Part shown: piece by piece, positions 43,411 to 52,493 of the stretch
How positions within the stretch are numbered: the stretch's first letter is position 1
Layout: the number at the start of each line of letters is the position of its first letter
DNA from: an uncultured Christensenellaceae bacterium
GTDB taxonomy: Bacteria; Bacillota; Clostridia; Christensenellales; Pumilibacteraceae
Assembly (NCBI GenBank): GCA_910587595.1
Contig: CAJULQ010000001.1
Location: 372,001 to 436,000, forward strand
Reading direction: 5' to 3'
DNA length: 64,000 nt
Program-made: the position numbers and the translations under genes
The notes under the pieces: generated by a model
What the model was told of the DNA's origin: nothing
Database searches by the model: none
What the model saw: only the letters and a program-made list of their open reading frames with translations

Positions 43411-44373
43411 TTATATGAATTCCTCTTTGGCGTCGCGCTCGAAAAGCGTTGCCAACAGATCTTTGGGCGGCGTGTGCTTGCGGATCATCTCGTTCACCGC
43501 GTTTGTTATAGGCATATCCACGCCCAGCTTGGCCGCAACGCCCGCCACGGCGCGTGCGGTGGCCACACCCTCTGCCAATTTTTCAAACGGCTGGCCGAGC
43601 ACGTATGCCTCGCCCCATTTGCGGTTGTGGCTGTGGAGCGAAAACAGCGTAGTTTCGTAGTCGCCGAGGTGGCAAAGCCCGTAGGCCGAAAGTTCGTTGC
43701 CCCCCAATGCTTTAATCAAACGCGCCACTTCGCGGGCGCCCCGCGCCATCAGCGGCCCTTTGAGCGAGGCATAGTTCAACCCGTCGAGCACGCCCGCCAC
43801 AATGCCCATGATATTTTTGGTAGCGGCGCCCACTTCGGTGCCGATGATGTCGTTGCCGTAGTAAAAACGTATGAGATCGCTTTTGAAAACTTGCACCAAT
43901 TCTCTGGTCAGTTCGGGATTATACGAATCGATCACCATGCAGTTGGGCACGTTTTTGGTAAACTCTTGAATGTGGCCGGGACCCGACCACACCGCCACGT
44001 TCTCTTTGGGGATGCCGCTTTCTATCGCCACTTCGCTTAAGCGCTTGCCCGTGGTTTCTTCTATGCCTTTCATGCACAGCACAAACTTTTTGCCGCGGAT
44101 ATCGCGTTTGGATATTTCGCTTGCAAAGCCGCGCAAGCCTTGGCTGGAAATGCTGATGATCACCGTGTCGGCATGGCCGAGCGCATCGTCTAAATCGCAC
44201 GTGAGCCGAATGTCGCGATCGAAACGCACGTATTCGTTGCGCCCCGTGTTTTTCAAAACTTGATAGCTGTAGTCGTGTTCCGGCCCGAAACTGACCACCT
44301 CGTTGCCCAAACGGTTGTTATACCAAGCGAGGAACGACCCCCACCGCCCGCAACCGAGCACACTCACTTTCAT
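43411..44373 (-). CDS. gpsA: NAD(P)H-dependent glycerol-3-phosphate dehydrogenase
   Basis: 320 residues; GGGAGG upstream. The Rossmann motif VLGCGRWGSFLAWY is at 5-18. GPGHIQEFTKNVPNC (131-145) corresponds to the GPS.A.E conserved block, and GTEVGAATKNIMGIVAGV holds the catalytic Lys. It makes sn-glycerol 3-phosphate from dihydroxyacetone phosphate for phospholipid synthesis. The GPGH in place of the usual GPSH and the divergent N-terminal half place it in a side branch of the family, so a related dehydrogenase is not excluded. Encoded 38 bases downstream of guaB. Confidence 0.85.
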   Translation of the reverse strand: MKVSVLGCGRWGSFLAWYNNRLGNEVVSFGPEHDYSYQVLKNTGRNEYVRFDRDIRLTCDLDDALGHADTVIISISSQGLRGFASEISKRDIRGKKFVLCMKGIEETTGKRLSEVAIESGIPKENVAVWSGPGHIQEFTKNVPNCMVIDSYNPELTRELVQVFKSDLIRFYYGNDIIGTEVGAATKNIMGIVAGVLDGLNYASLKGPLMARGAREVARLIKALGGNELSAYGLCHLGDYETTLFSLHSHNRKWGEAYVLGQPFEKLAEGVATARAVAGVAAKLGVDMPITNAVNEMIRKHTPPKDLLATLFERDAKEEFI

Positions 44374-44411
44374 ATATTTTCCTCCCGTTTGGTTGCCTTA
44401 CGCGAACCGAT

Positions 44412-45872
44412 TTAGTTTTTGGGGCTGTAGTTGGGCGATTCCTTGGTGATCGAAATATCGTGCGGGTGACTTTCCACGAGCGACGCGCCCGTGATCTTGA
44501 CAAACCGCGCTTTGGTGCGCAAACTCTCGATATCGGGTTGGCCGCAGTAGCCCATGCCCGAACGCAAACCGCCCATGAGCTGGAACACGCTGTCGCTGAG
44601 CGGTCCGCGGTAAGGCACGCGCCCTTCCACGCCCTCCGGCACCAACTTGGCCGCGCCCGCGCCCTCTTGGAAATAGCGGTCTTTGCTGCCGAGCGCCATG
44701 GCGCCCAAGCTGCCCATGCCGCGATAGGTCTTGAAGTTTCTGCCTTGATAGATCTCCAATTCGCCCGGACTTTCGGCCGTGCCCGCAAACAGACTGCCTA
44801 TCATCACGGCATTGGCGCCCGCGGCAATGGCCTTGGTGATGTCGCCGCTGTATTTCACGCCGCCGTCGCCGATGATCTTTTTGCCGTGCTTGTCGGCCGC
44901 CTCCGAACAGTCCATAATGGCGGTGACTTGCGGCACGCCGATACCCGCCACGATACGCGTGGTGCATATCGAGCCGGGGCCGATACCCACTTTTACCACG
45001 TCGGCGCCCCGCTTAAACAGCGCATCGGCCGCCTCTGCCGTGGCCACGTTGCCCGCCACCAAACAGATATGCGGGAATTTGTTTTTCACTTTTTCCACCG
45101 AGTCCATGATGTGGTTGTTGTGGCCGTGCGCCGAATCGAGCACCAAGCAGTCCACTTTGGCATCTACCAAAGCGCCCGCCCGATCCAAGCAATCTTTGCC
45201 GCCGCTTATGGCCGCGCCCACCAACAAACGTCCGTTTTTGTCTTTGGCGGAGTTGGGATACTGTATCGCCTTTTCTATGTCTTTAATGGTGATAAGCCCT
45301 TTCAAGATGCCGTTTTTGTCTACGATGGGCAACTTTTCGATGCGATGCTTGCCCAAAATGCGTTGCGCCTCTACGAGCGTGGTGCCCACGGGCGCGGTGA
45401 CCAAATTTTCTTTGGTCATCACGTTTTTGATGGGCTGGGCGTAGTTGGTTTCAAAGCGCAGATCGCGGTTGGTAAGAATGCCCACAAGCTTGCCGCCGCT
45501 CGTGATCGGCACGCCCGAAATGCGGTATTTATTCATGAGCGCCAACGCGTCCGAAACAAGATTGTCGGGTTCGAGAAAGAACGGATCGGTGATCACGCCG
45601 TGTTCGCTGCGCTTTACGCGGTCGATCTCTTCCGCTTGCGCCTCGATGGGCATGTTTTTATGTACGATACCCATGCCGCCCTCGCGCGCAATGGCAATGG
45701 CCAAGCGCGATTCGGTCACGGTATCCATGGCCGCGCTCAACAGCGGAATATTCAGCGTGATCGCGTCGGTCAGCTTGGTGCGCAAGTCCACTTCGCTCGG
45801 CAACACGTGCGATTCCGCCGGAATAAGCAACACGTCGTCAAACGTCAGTCCTTCTTTCACAATCCTGTTCAT
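44412..45872 (-). CDS. guaB: Inosine-5'-monophosphate dehydrogenase
   Basis: 486 residues; the start at 45872 has AAGGAG upstream. The catalytic loop GPGSICTTR has Cys303, the flap contains YRGMGSLGAM, and two CBS domains span 95-205. It oxidises IMP to XMP, the committed step of GMP synthesis. Full length and all active-site motifs are intact. Confidence 0.97.
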   Translation of the reverse strand: MNRIVKEGLTFDDVLLIPAESHVLPSEVDLRTKLTDAITLNIPLLSAAMDTVTESRLAIAIAREGGMGIVHKNMPIEAQAEEIDRVKRSEHGVITDPFFLEPDNLVSDALALMNKYRISGVPITSGGKLVGILTNRDLRFETNYAQPIKNVMTKENLVTAPVGTTLVEAQRILGKHRIEKLPIVDKNGILKGLITIKDIEKAIQYPNSAKDKNGRLLVGAAISGGKDCLDRAGALVDAKVDCLVLDSAHGHNNHIMDSVEKVKNKFPHICLVAGNVATAEAADALFKRGADVVKVGIGPGSICTTRIVAGIGVPQVTAIMDCSEAADKHGKKIIGDGGVKYSGDITKAIAAGANAVMIGSLFAGTAESPGELEIYQGRNFKTYRGMGSLGAMALGSKDRYFQEGAGAAKLVPEGVEGRVPYRGPLSDSVFQLMGGLRSGMGYCGQPDIESLRTKARFVKITGASLVESHPHDISITKESPNYSPKN

Positions 45873-45919
45873 ATTCTTTCTCCTTACAAAGTTTTTCCGT
45901 ATGCGCACAGACAGATCGC

Positions 45920-47272
45920 CTATGCGTAAATATTATAAAAAGCAAGGTAATCGACCATGGCGCCGTATCTATACCATTCGTAGATCGCGTTATCCCGCGT
46001 AACGCCGCCCTTGTCGTAGCCGTCCATATAGAAATATACATTGGGTATGCCGCTGTTTTGGAACCAAAATTCTCTGGCCGCTTGCAATTGATCGGCGTGC
46101 GGGAAATACCCTTTTTGGCTGTCGAGCACCACCGTCATGTTGCGCATGGCCCGCCAAAAATCGGTAAGCGTTTTAAGATAGTAGGTGTATTTCAGATGCT
46201 CGGCACGGTCGGGCGTGGGGCCGTTTTTGGCATACTGCCGCACGTTGCCGCGCAAAAACGCCGCGAATTTGTCTTGAAAATTGTTGCGCGTGCCCGCGCC
46301 GTCGTCTAACACGGTTTCAGACACCACCGAATACAAGCGGGTGAACTGCCCCTCGTCTACGGGATAGTTGCCGTTGACGTCTACGTCCGTTTTATCGTAC
46401 ACGAACAAATCGAACGGCTTGTCCGTGCCGTACAGAGAAAGCCAATCGGGCACGTCGCCGTCCATCAAAAATCCTTCTTTCTTGCTTTCTATCAGCTCGC
46501 GCAGTCCGAGATCGTCCAATTCGGCGTTGATATAGGCGGTAAGTTGCGCCAACAGCAGAAAATCGCTTTCGCGCACTTCCCAACCCTCTTGCGACCACTG
46601 TGCGGTGGCCGTGTCCCATCGATTGGTCATTCTTTCGTTTTCGCCCAAGATATACCAAGCCTTGAACTGCTCCGTGCTCAGCCGATCGGCAAAACTGTAT
46701 ACATACGGGTGCAACGCGGGCGACGTGTGTTGCAAACCGTACGTGTCTATCTTTTGGGTGCGATCATACAACGAAATGGGGATATTGCATACCAAATAGC
46801 GGCCGGCGTAGCGATCCACGCGGCGGGCATAGTATTGCACCTTGCGGGAAGAATACTTGCCTTTGCCCGCAAATTTGTTCATAAAATAAATGGAATTGTT
46901 GGCGGCGCAATACAGCGCGTCGGCATATTTGCCGTCGGGCGCGGGATAAACGTTGTTATCGGGATCGAACTTGTCCTCGTGCCACCGCAAATATTTTTCG
47001 GCGCTGTAGAGCGCCATGTCTTTCAAGTCCAATTTGGAATAAAACCGCATGGCGGTGTAAGGACTGCACATGAGAATGCAAGCGCACAGCAAAATGACCG
47101 CCGCCACCGTCCAAAAAGCCGCCCGAACGCCTACCGCCGCCAAAGAAAGGGCGGGCTTTGCGCCGCTCTCATTGCCGCCGTTGTTATTTGCGTTTTCGGC
47201 GTGCCGATCGGGCGCGCTCTCGTCGGCCGACGGCTCGTTTGTTTGCGTTTGGATCTCGGGGTCGATGGACAA
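45920..47272 (-). CDS. Single-pass membrane protein of unknown function
   Basis: 450 residues using TTG at 47272, which has GAGGTGA five bases upstream; a GTG at 47281 is the alternative start. A polar N-terminal tail of about 45 residues precedes one membrane segment (AAFWTVAAVILLCACILMCS). The 375-residue remainder, helical and rich in Tyr and Trp (YSAEKYLRWHEDKFDP, AQLTAYINAELDDLGLREL, FLRGNVRQYAKNG), should lie outside. No family recognised. A good promoter lies upstream. Confidence 0.65.
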   Translation of the reverse strand: MSIDPEIQTQTNEPSADESAPDRHAENANNNGGNESGAKPALSLAAVGVRAAFWTVAAVILLCACILMCSPYTAMRFYSKLDLKDMALYSAEKYLRWHEDKFDPDNNVYPAPDGKYADALYCAANNSIYFMNKFAGKGKYSSRKVQYYARRVDRYAGRYLVCNIPISLYDRTQKIDTYGLQHTSPALHPYVYSFADRLSTEQFKAWYILGENERMTNRWDTATAQWSQEGWEVRESDFLLLAQLTAYINAELDDLGLRELIESKKEGFLMDGDVPDWLSLYGTDKPFDLFVYDKTDVDVNGNYPVDEGQFTRLYSVVSETVLDDGAGTRNNFQDKFAAFLRGNVRQYAKNGPTPDRAEHLKYTYYLKTLTDFWRAMRNMTVVLDSQKGYFPHADQLQAAREFWFQNSGIPNVYFYMDGYDKGGVTRDNAIYEWYRYGAMVDYLAFYNIYA

Positions 47273-47301
47273 AAACGTCACCTCGTTGTCGTATTTTTCC
47301 T

Positions 47302-47329
47302 ATTATACCACAAAACCACCGAATTGCAA
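47302..47329 (-). promoter_or_regulatory. Promoter of gene 45920
   Basis: Minus strand TTGCAA (47324-47329), 16-base spacer, TATAAT (47302-47307). Confidence 0.7.
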
Positions 47330-47395
47330 ACATTTTCGCACGATTTTCGCAAAGAAATGTGCAAGGCTTACCCTTTTTGCCGCCCCGCGATCGTG

Positions 47396-48088
47396 TTAAA
47401 ACCGCGTGGCGCTCACCGCGCCGGTATCGCTTTTCAACAGCACGGCCACGGTGTCTTTATCGGCGCCCACAAAGGCAACATACCAAAAATAGCCGCCGTT
47501 GCCGTCGATGGGATTTTCCATCAACCGCACATAGATCTCGGCATGCAGTTTGCCTTTGCTGCGAAACCGTTTTAATTCGTTTTTCAATTTGTCGAGCGCT
47601 ATGGTGAGCGCTTTTTCCGCGCCGATATTGTCGCCCGTTACCACGCTTTGCAACGTTAAGTCGTGCTCTGCCCCGTCCGATACGGTCACCGAAAAACTTT
47701 GGGTGGCCGCCGCGGGAATGTCTACCGAAAGCGAGGGCGCGAACGGGTGCGGCATTAAGTCGCCCTCATACACCGTGCCGTTTATTTCCGCGCGGTAGCG
47801 ATACGTTTTGTCTGCCGCAAAGGCGGCGGGCGTTACGGTGAGCACCGTAAAATCGCGTTTGCCGTTGCTCGCGCCGTCCAATACATAGGGATCTTCGCGG
47901 GTGCCCGAAATAGCCGTTATCTTGTAGTCGGCCGTTTCGGCGGCAAACAAGTGCTCGCGCAATTCGGAGATACTGTCGGCATATTTGTGCAGATTGGAGC
48001 CGCCGCAAGCGCTTACCGCCCCGTAACAAAATAGCAGCGCCGCTATCGCCAAAAACAAGCACAACCGTTTACCCTTTCGTTCACGCAT
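47396..48088 (-). CDS. Hypothetical lipoprotein
   Basis: 230 residues; the start at 48088 has GAGGTG upstream. The frame stays open to 48547 through the repeat array, but that part has no start signal. The signal peptide ends in GAVSACGGS. The rest is a small beta-rich domain (YRYRAEINGTVYEGDLMP, TQSFSVTVSD) and a C-terminal helix-strand part (ALDKLKNELKRFRSKGKLHAEIYVRL). No family recognised. The ribosome binding site lies inside a terminator stem. Confidence 0.65.
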   Translation of the reverse strand: MRERKGKRLCLFLAIAALLFCYGAVSACGGSNLHKYADSISELREHLFAAETADYKITAISGTREDPYVLDGASNGKRDFTVLTVTPAAFAADKTYRYRAEINGTVYEGDLMPHPFAPSLSVDIPAAATQSFSVTVSDGAEHDLTLQSVVTGDNIGAEKALTIALDKLKNELKRFRSKGKLHAEIYVRLMENPIDGNGGYFWYVAFVGADKDTVAVLLKSDTGAVSATRF

Positions 48089-48090
48089 AC

Positions 48091-48128
48091 AAAAACACCT
48101 CGTATACCTAAATATACGAGGCGTTTTT
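48091..48128 (-). terminator. Terminator overlapping ribosome binding site of lipoprotein gene
   Basis: Arms 48091-48106 and 48113-48128 pair over 16 bases with one mismatch that becomes G-U in minus-strand RNA, loop of 6, then TTTTTGT. It would end the V-type ATPase transcript. The GAGGTG of the next gene (47396) is part of the stem. Confidence 0.7.
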
Positions 48129-48147
48129 GCAAAATATGACACGGGCG

Positions 48148-48360
48148 GAAGGGAATGGATTTCTCCGCTCCGTTCGCTGTCGCTCACTTCGGTCGAAATG
48201 ACAATAAATAATACGGTCGCTAATTCGGTCGAAAGGACGATGATGTGAACGACTTCTTCGGTAGAAATGACAAAGGTGCGAACGGCACTTTCGTCGAAAT
48301 GATAACGAGCAAAACGGTCGCGCAGTTCGGGCGAAAGGACAATAAGTAAAACGCCAATGC
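48148..48360. repeat. Degenerate tandem/REP-like repeat array
   Basis: The word TTCGGTCGAAATGAC or a close variant begins at 48188, 48224, 48257, 48290 and 48326, at spacings of 36, 33, 33 and 36. The left end (48148-48205) contains GGATTTCTCCGCTCCGTTCG and then GCTGTCGCTCACTTCGGTC, a REP-like form. The 235 bases between the terminator at 48128 and ntpD hold nothing else that I can see. Confidence 0.65.
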
Positions 48361-48363
48361 GCG

Positions 48364-48999
48364 TTATATGTTCTCTTGCTCTATCATGCTTTTCACTTTC
48401 ATGAGCCGCGTGATATTGCCGCGTTCGTTTTCGTCCAACTTCATCAAAATATATTTGATGGTTTCGTTCAGTTGCGGGATCATCACGTATTCGAGCGCGT
48501 TGACGCGGCGTCTGTTTTTTTCGATCTCGTCGGCCAGCATGTTGCACGTTTTTTCCACTTCGGCCAACCGCAACAACTTTTCGGTGAGCCGCGAAAGCTT
48601 TACAACGGCGGCATCGAGATCGGCGGGCGCCGACGAAAAGGCATACGGCAACAAATCTTTGGGCGAAGGGACGGACACAGTCACGTCGGGCACGTCTACG
48701 CCCATGATATTTTTGGTGCCCGTTTGTATGGTAACTTCCGTTTTGGGCATGGCGAGCGCTTGCTCGATGTCTTGGGCGGACGACACGGCGCGCGCCAACA
48801 TAAAGGCGTGCAACGCCTCGCCCACGTCGCCCTCTATCTCTTCGCGCAACGCTTTATTTTGCCGCACGAGCTCCATAAAGCGACGCACCATTTCGTCCGA
48901 TTTGTCTTTGAGCAATTTGTGCCCGCGCGTGGCCGTTTTGAGCCGCGTTTTGAGCCGCCTAAGCTCCATGCGCGTGGGATTTACCGCCAATCTTGCCAT
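48364..48999 (-). CDS. ntpD: V/A-type ATPase subunit D (central stalk)
   Basis: 211 residues; the start at 48999 has AGGAG upstream. The opening ARLAVNPTRMELRRLKTRLKTATRGHKLLKDK and the long coiled coils at both ends are typical of subunit D, which with F forms the rotating shaft. Last gene of the operon, 7 bases after ntpB. Confidence 0.95.
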   Translation of the reverse strand: MARLAVNPTRMELRRLKTRLKTATRGHKLLKDKSDEMVRRFMELVRQNKALREEIEGDVGEALHAFMLARAVSSAQDIEQALAMPKTEVTIQTGTKNIMGVDVPDVTVSVPSPKDLLPYAFSSAPADLDAAVVKLSRLTEKLLRLAEVEKTCNMLADEIEKNRRRVNALEYVMIPQLNETIKYILMKLDENERGNITRLMKVKSMIEQENI

Positions 49000-49006
49000 A
49001 AGCCGA

Positions 49007-50383
49007 TCACTCCTGTGTAGGCAGATACGTTTGTATATATTGGTCTTTGATACGCTTAAGTTCGCTCCGCGGCAAGATAGACAACAACTTCCAACCGAGA
49101 TCGAGCGTTTGCTCGATGGTGCGGTTGCAGTCGAATCCTTGCGAGATATACTGCCGCTCGAACTCCTCGGCAAACTTGGCGTATTTTTTATCCACGTCGG
49201 TGAGCGCCGCGTCGCCCAATATGGCGCTTAGTTCTTTGGCCTCTTTGCCGCGCGCATAGGCGGCGAACAATTGGTTCATGGTGTCGGCGTGGTCCTCGCG
49301 CGTTTTGCCTTTGCCGATGCCTTTGTCTTTCAAACGGCTGAGCGACGGCAACACGTCGATGGGCGGATTAAATCCCTTTTTATACAGTTCGCGCGAAAGA
49401 ATGATCTGCCCCTCGGTGATGTAGCCGGTAAGGTCGGGTATGGGGTGCGTTTTGTCGTCTTCGGGCATGGTGAGAATGGGTATTTGCGTTATGGAGCCTT
49501 CTTTGCCGCGTATTTTGCCCGCGCGCTCGTAGATAGACGCAAGGTCGGTATACAAATAGCCGGGATAGCCGCGCCGCCCCGGCACCTCTTTACGCGCCGC
49601 GCTCACCTCGCGCATGGCCTCGGCATAGTTCGTAATATCGGTGAGAATGACCAGCACGTGCATGCCGAGATCGAACGCCAAATACTCGGCGGCGGACAAC
49701 GCCATGCGCGGCGTGGCAATCCGCTCGATGGCGGGATCGTTGGCCAAATTCATAAAAAGCACGGTGCGGTCGATAGCGCCCGTTTTGCGAAAATCGGAAA
49801 TAAAGAAATCGGCCTCTTCGTAAGTGATGCCCATGGCGGCAAACACCACGGCGAACTTGCTGTCGCTGCCCAACACTTTGGCTTGGCGCGCGATCTGCGC
49901 CGCCAGATTGGCATGCGGCAAACCGCTGGCCGAAAACACGGGCAACTTTTGGCCGCGCACCAACGTGTTCAGCCCGTCTATGGCCGATATGCCCGTTTGT
50001 ATGAATTCGTCGGGATAGTCGCGCGCCGCGGGATTGATGGGCGCGCCGTTTATATCCACGCTCTTTTCGGGAATGATCTCCGGCCCGCCGTCTTTGGGGT
50101 GTCCCATGCCGTCGAACACCCGCCCCAGCATATCGGGCGACACTTTCAACTCAATGCTTTTTCCCAAAAAGCGGGCTTTGGCGCTGGATATTTTAAGGCC
50201 TTGGCTGGCCTCGAACAACTGCACGAGCGCGCGGTCGCGGTTCACTTCGAGCACCTTGCCTTGGCGCACTTCGCCGTCGGCTTGCTCTATTTCAACAAGC
50301 TCGTTATACTTCACGTTTTCCACGTGTTCCACGAGCATCAAAGGCCCCACGACCTCTTTTATGGTACGGTATTCTTTTTGCAT
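49007..50383 (-). CDS. ntpB: V/A-type ATPase subunit B (non-catalytic)
   Basis: 458 residues; AAGGAGG upstream of the start at 50383. Shows KVLEVNRDRALVQLFE, GRVFDGMGHPKDGGPEI and SGLPHANLAAQIARQA, where the P-loop of subunit A is replaced, as expected for the non-catalytic partner. Alternates with A in the catalytic hexamer. Confidence 0.96.
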   Translation of the reverse strand: MQKEYRTIKEVVGPLMLVEHVENVKYNELVEIEQADGEVRQGKVLEVNRDRALVQLFEASQGLKISSAKARFLGKSIELKVSPDMLGRVFDGMGHPKDGGPEIIPEKSVDINGAPINPAARDYPDEFIQTGISAIDGLNTLVRGQKLPVFSASGLPHANLAAQIARQAKVLGSDSKFAVVFAAMGITYEEADFFISDFRKTGAIDRTVLFMNLANDPAIERIATPRMALSAAEYLAFDLGMHVLVILTDITNYAEAMREVSAARKEVPGRRGYPGYLYTDLASIYERAGKIRGKEGSITQIPILTMPEDDKTHPIPDLTGYITEGQIILSRELYKKGFNPPIDVLPSLSRLKDKGIGKGKTREDHADTMNQLFAAYARGKEAKELSAILGDAALTDVDKKYAKFAEEFERQYISQGFDCNRTIEQTLDLGWKLLSILPRSELKRIKDQYIQTYLPTQE

Positions 50384-50393
50384 GTCGGCCTCC

Positions 50394-52157
50394 TTAGAAG
50401 ATGTCTTTGGACTGCAACGCGCCAAGTTGCGCTTTCATGTCGGCGGCCACGGCGTCCAGATCGGCCAATTCGCTTTCGGGCACATACTTACTGCGCCCTA
50501 TCTTTTCGCGCGCCTCGATAGACAGTATGTCGTTAAGATCGGCCGAACGCTCCAACGCCTCTTGCCCGTAGCGGTAATAGTCGATCATCAACTTGAGCAT
50601 TTTATACTGCTTTTCCATAGACGCGTACGTGTCTACCTCGTGGAACGCGTTTTGGTGCAAATAGTCTTCGCGAATGGACTTGGCCGCCTCCATGGTCAAA
50701 CGGTCGCGGGGCGATAGAGCGTCCATGCCCACCAGCCGCACGATCTCGTCGAGCTGCGCCTCTTCTTGCAATATGCGCATGGCGGCGGCGCGGTAAGCGT
50801 TGTAATCGGCCGCCACGTTTTCGGTATACCAAGCGGCCAAACGGTCGGCATACAGCGAATAGCTCGCCAACCAATCGATGGCGGGAAAGTGGCGCTTAGA
50901 CGCCAACGACGCCGAAAGCCCCCAAAACACTTTCACGATACGCAGCGTGGCTTGGCTGACCGGTTCGGACATATCGCCGCCCGGCGGGGACACGGCGCCG
51001 ATAGCGGTGACCGATCCCACGCGTTCGCCGCCGCCCAACAGTTTGACGATACCGGCGCGTTCGTAAAACTCCGCCAACCGACTGCCGAGATAGGCGGGGT
51101 ATCCCTCCTCGCCCGGCATTTCTTCCAAGCGTCCGCTCATTTCGCGGAGCGCCTCCGCCCAACGCGACGTGGAATCGGCCATGATGGCCACGTTATACCC
51201 CATGTCGCGGAAATATTCGGCAATGGTGATGCCCGTGTAAATGCTCGCCTCGCGGGCGGCCACCGGCATGTCGGACGTGTTGGCGATGAGCACGGTGCGT
51301 TTCATGAGCGGTTGCCCCGTTTTGGGATCGGTAAGGTGCGGGAACTCGTTGAGAACGTCGGTCATTTCGTTGCCGCGCTCGCCGCACCCCACATATACGA
51401 TGATGTCGGCGTCCGCCCACTTGGCCAACTGGTGTTGCACCACCGTTTTGCCGCTGCCGAACGGACCGGGCACGGCCGCCACGCCCCCTTTGGCAATAGG
51501 GAACAGCGTGTCGATCACGCGCTGACCGGTGACCATGGGGCGTTCGGGCGACATTTTTTCGCGGTACGGTCTGCCCTTACGCACCGGCCAACGTTGCAAC
51601 ATGGTGATAAAGTGCGTTTTGCCTTGGCTGTCTTCCACGGCGGCCACGATGTCGTCCACCGTTTTTTCGCCGTCATATACGGCGGTGAGCTTGCCCGCTA
51701 TGCCGAACGGCACCATGATGCGGTGTTCGATCACCTCGTTTTCTTGCACGCAACCCAAAATATCGCCGGCCGACACAACGTCGCCCGTTTTGGCTTTGGG
51801 CACGAAATTCCATTTCTTGGCGTGGTTCAACGCGCTCACTTCTATGCCCCGCCCTATGCGGTCGCCGCTCTTTTTGACAAGCTGTTCGAGCGGACGCTGT
51901 ATGCCGTCGAATATGCCCTCGATAAGACCGGGGCCGAGTTCCACCGACAGCGGCGCATTGGTAGACACCACCTCTTCGCCGGGGCCGAGCATGCTCGTTT
52001 CTTCGTACACTTGAATGGAGGCGCGATCGCCGCGCAACTCGATCACCTCGCCGATGAGCTTTCGCTCGCTCACGCGCACCACGTCGAACATTTTAACGTC
52101 TTGCATGTTTTCCGCCACAATGAGCGGCCCCGAAACTTTTACGATTTTTCCTTTCAT
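50394..52157 (-). CDS. ntpA: V/A-type ATPase catalytic subunit A
   Basis: 587 residues; TAGGAT just upstream of the start. P-loop GPFGSGKT at 231-238, followed by YVGCGERGNEMTDVL with the catalytic Glu. Includes the A-type non-homologous insert after residue 110. Hydrolyses ATP to drive ion transport, or works in reverse. Encoded 3 bases after ntpF and 10 bases before ntpB. Confidence 0.97.
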   Translation of the reverse strand: MKGKIVKVSGPLIVAENMQDVKMFDVVRVSERKLIGEVIELRGDRASIQVYEETSMLGPGEEVVSTNAPLSVELGPGLIEGIFDGIQRPLEQLVKKSGDRIGRGIEVSALNHAKKWNFVPKAKTGDVVSAGDILGCVQENEVIEHRIMVPFGIAGKLTAVYDGEKTVDDIVAAVEDSQGKTHFITMLQRWPVRKGRPYREKMSPERPMVTGQRVIDTLFPIAKGGVAAVPGPFGSGKTVVQHQLAKWADADIIVYVGCGERGNEMTDVLNEFPHLTDPKTGQPLMKRTVLIANTSDMPVAAREASIYTGITIAEYFRDMGYNVAIMADSTSRWAEALREMSGRLEEMPGEEGYPAYLGSRLAEFYERAGIVKLLGGGERVGSVTAIGAVSPPGGDMSEPVSQATLRIVKVFWGLSASLASKRHFPAIDWLASYSLYADRLAAWYTENVAADYNAYRAAAMRILQEEAQLDEIVRLVGMDALSPRDRLTMEAAKSIREDYLHQNAFHEVDTYASMEKQYKMLKLMIDYYRYGQEALERSADLNDILSIEAREKIGRSKYVPESELADLDAVAADMKAQLGALQSKDIF

Positions 52158-52160
52158 ATC

Positions 52161-52484
52161 CTACTCTCCGAAAAGGATGTCGGCGCCGATCGCTTTTTCC
52201 ACGTCGCGCTTGATGCTTTGTTTGCCGTATCCGTTACTGCCGCCCGCCCCCGGAATGGGAATCACGGCGGGATACGGCCGCGATTTGAGCTTTTCGAGCG
52301 TGTCCGCCGCTTGCTCCGCCAACGTCTCGGTGATAAATATAACGGCGTAATCGTCTTTCAAGTGCTTTAGCAGATCGTTGGTTTCGAACACGTTGGTTGC
52401 CGAGAACGTGTCCATGCCCACCGCCTTGAACGCGAGCACGCTGTCTTTATCGCCGATCACGGCTATCTTGCCTTTCTTTATCAT
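52161..52484 (-). CDS. ntpF: V/A-type ATPase subunit F
   Basis: 107 residues; GAGG upstream. The Rossmann-like KIAVIGDKDSVLAFKAVGMDTF opening and DYAVIFITETLAEQ are typical of F, which binds D in the rotor. Confidence 0.92.
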   Translation of the reverse strand: MIKKGKIAVIGDKDSVLAFKAVGMDTFSATNVFETNDLLKHLKDDYAVIFITETLAEQAADTLEKLKSRPYPAVIPIPGAGGSNGYGKQSIKRDVEKAIGADILFGE

Positions 52485-52493
52485 GAAAACCTC

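Noticed and set aside
48089..48547. N-terminal extension of the lipoprotein gene through the repeat array
   Set aside because: A lipoprotein signal peptide and ribosome binding site fit a start at 48088; the extension would bury the signal peptide and runs into ntpD.
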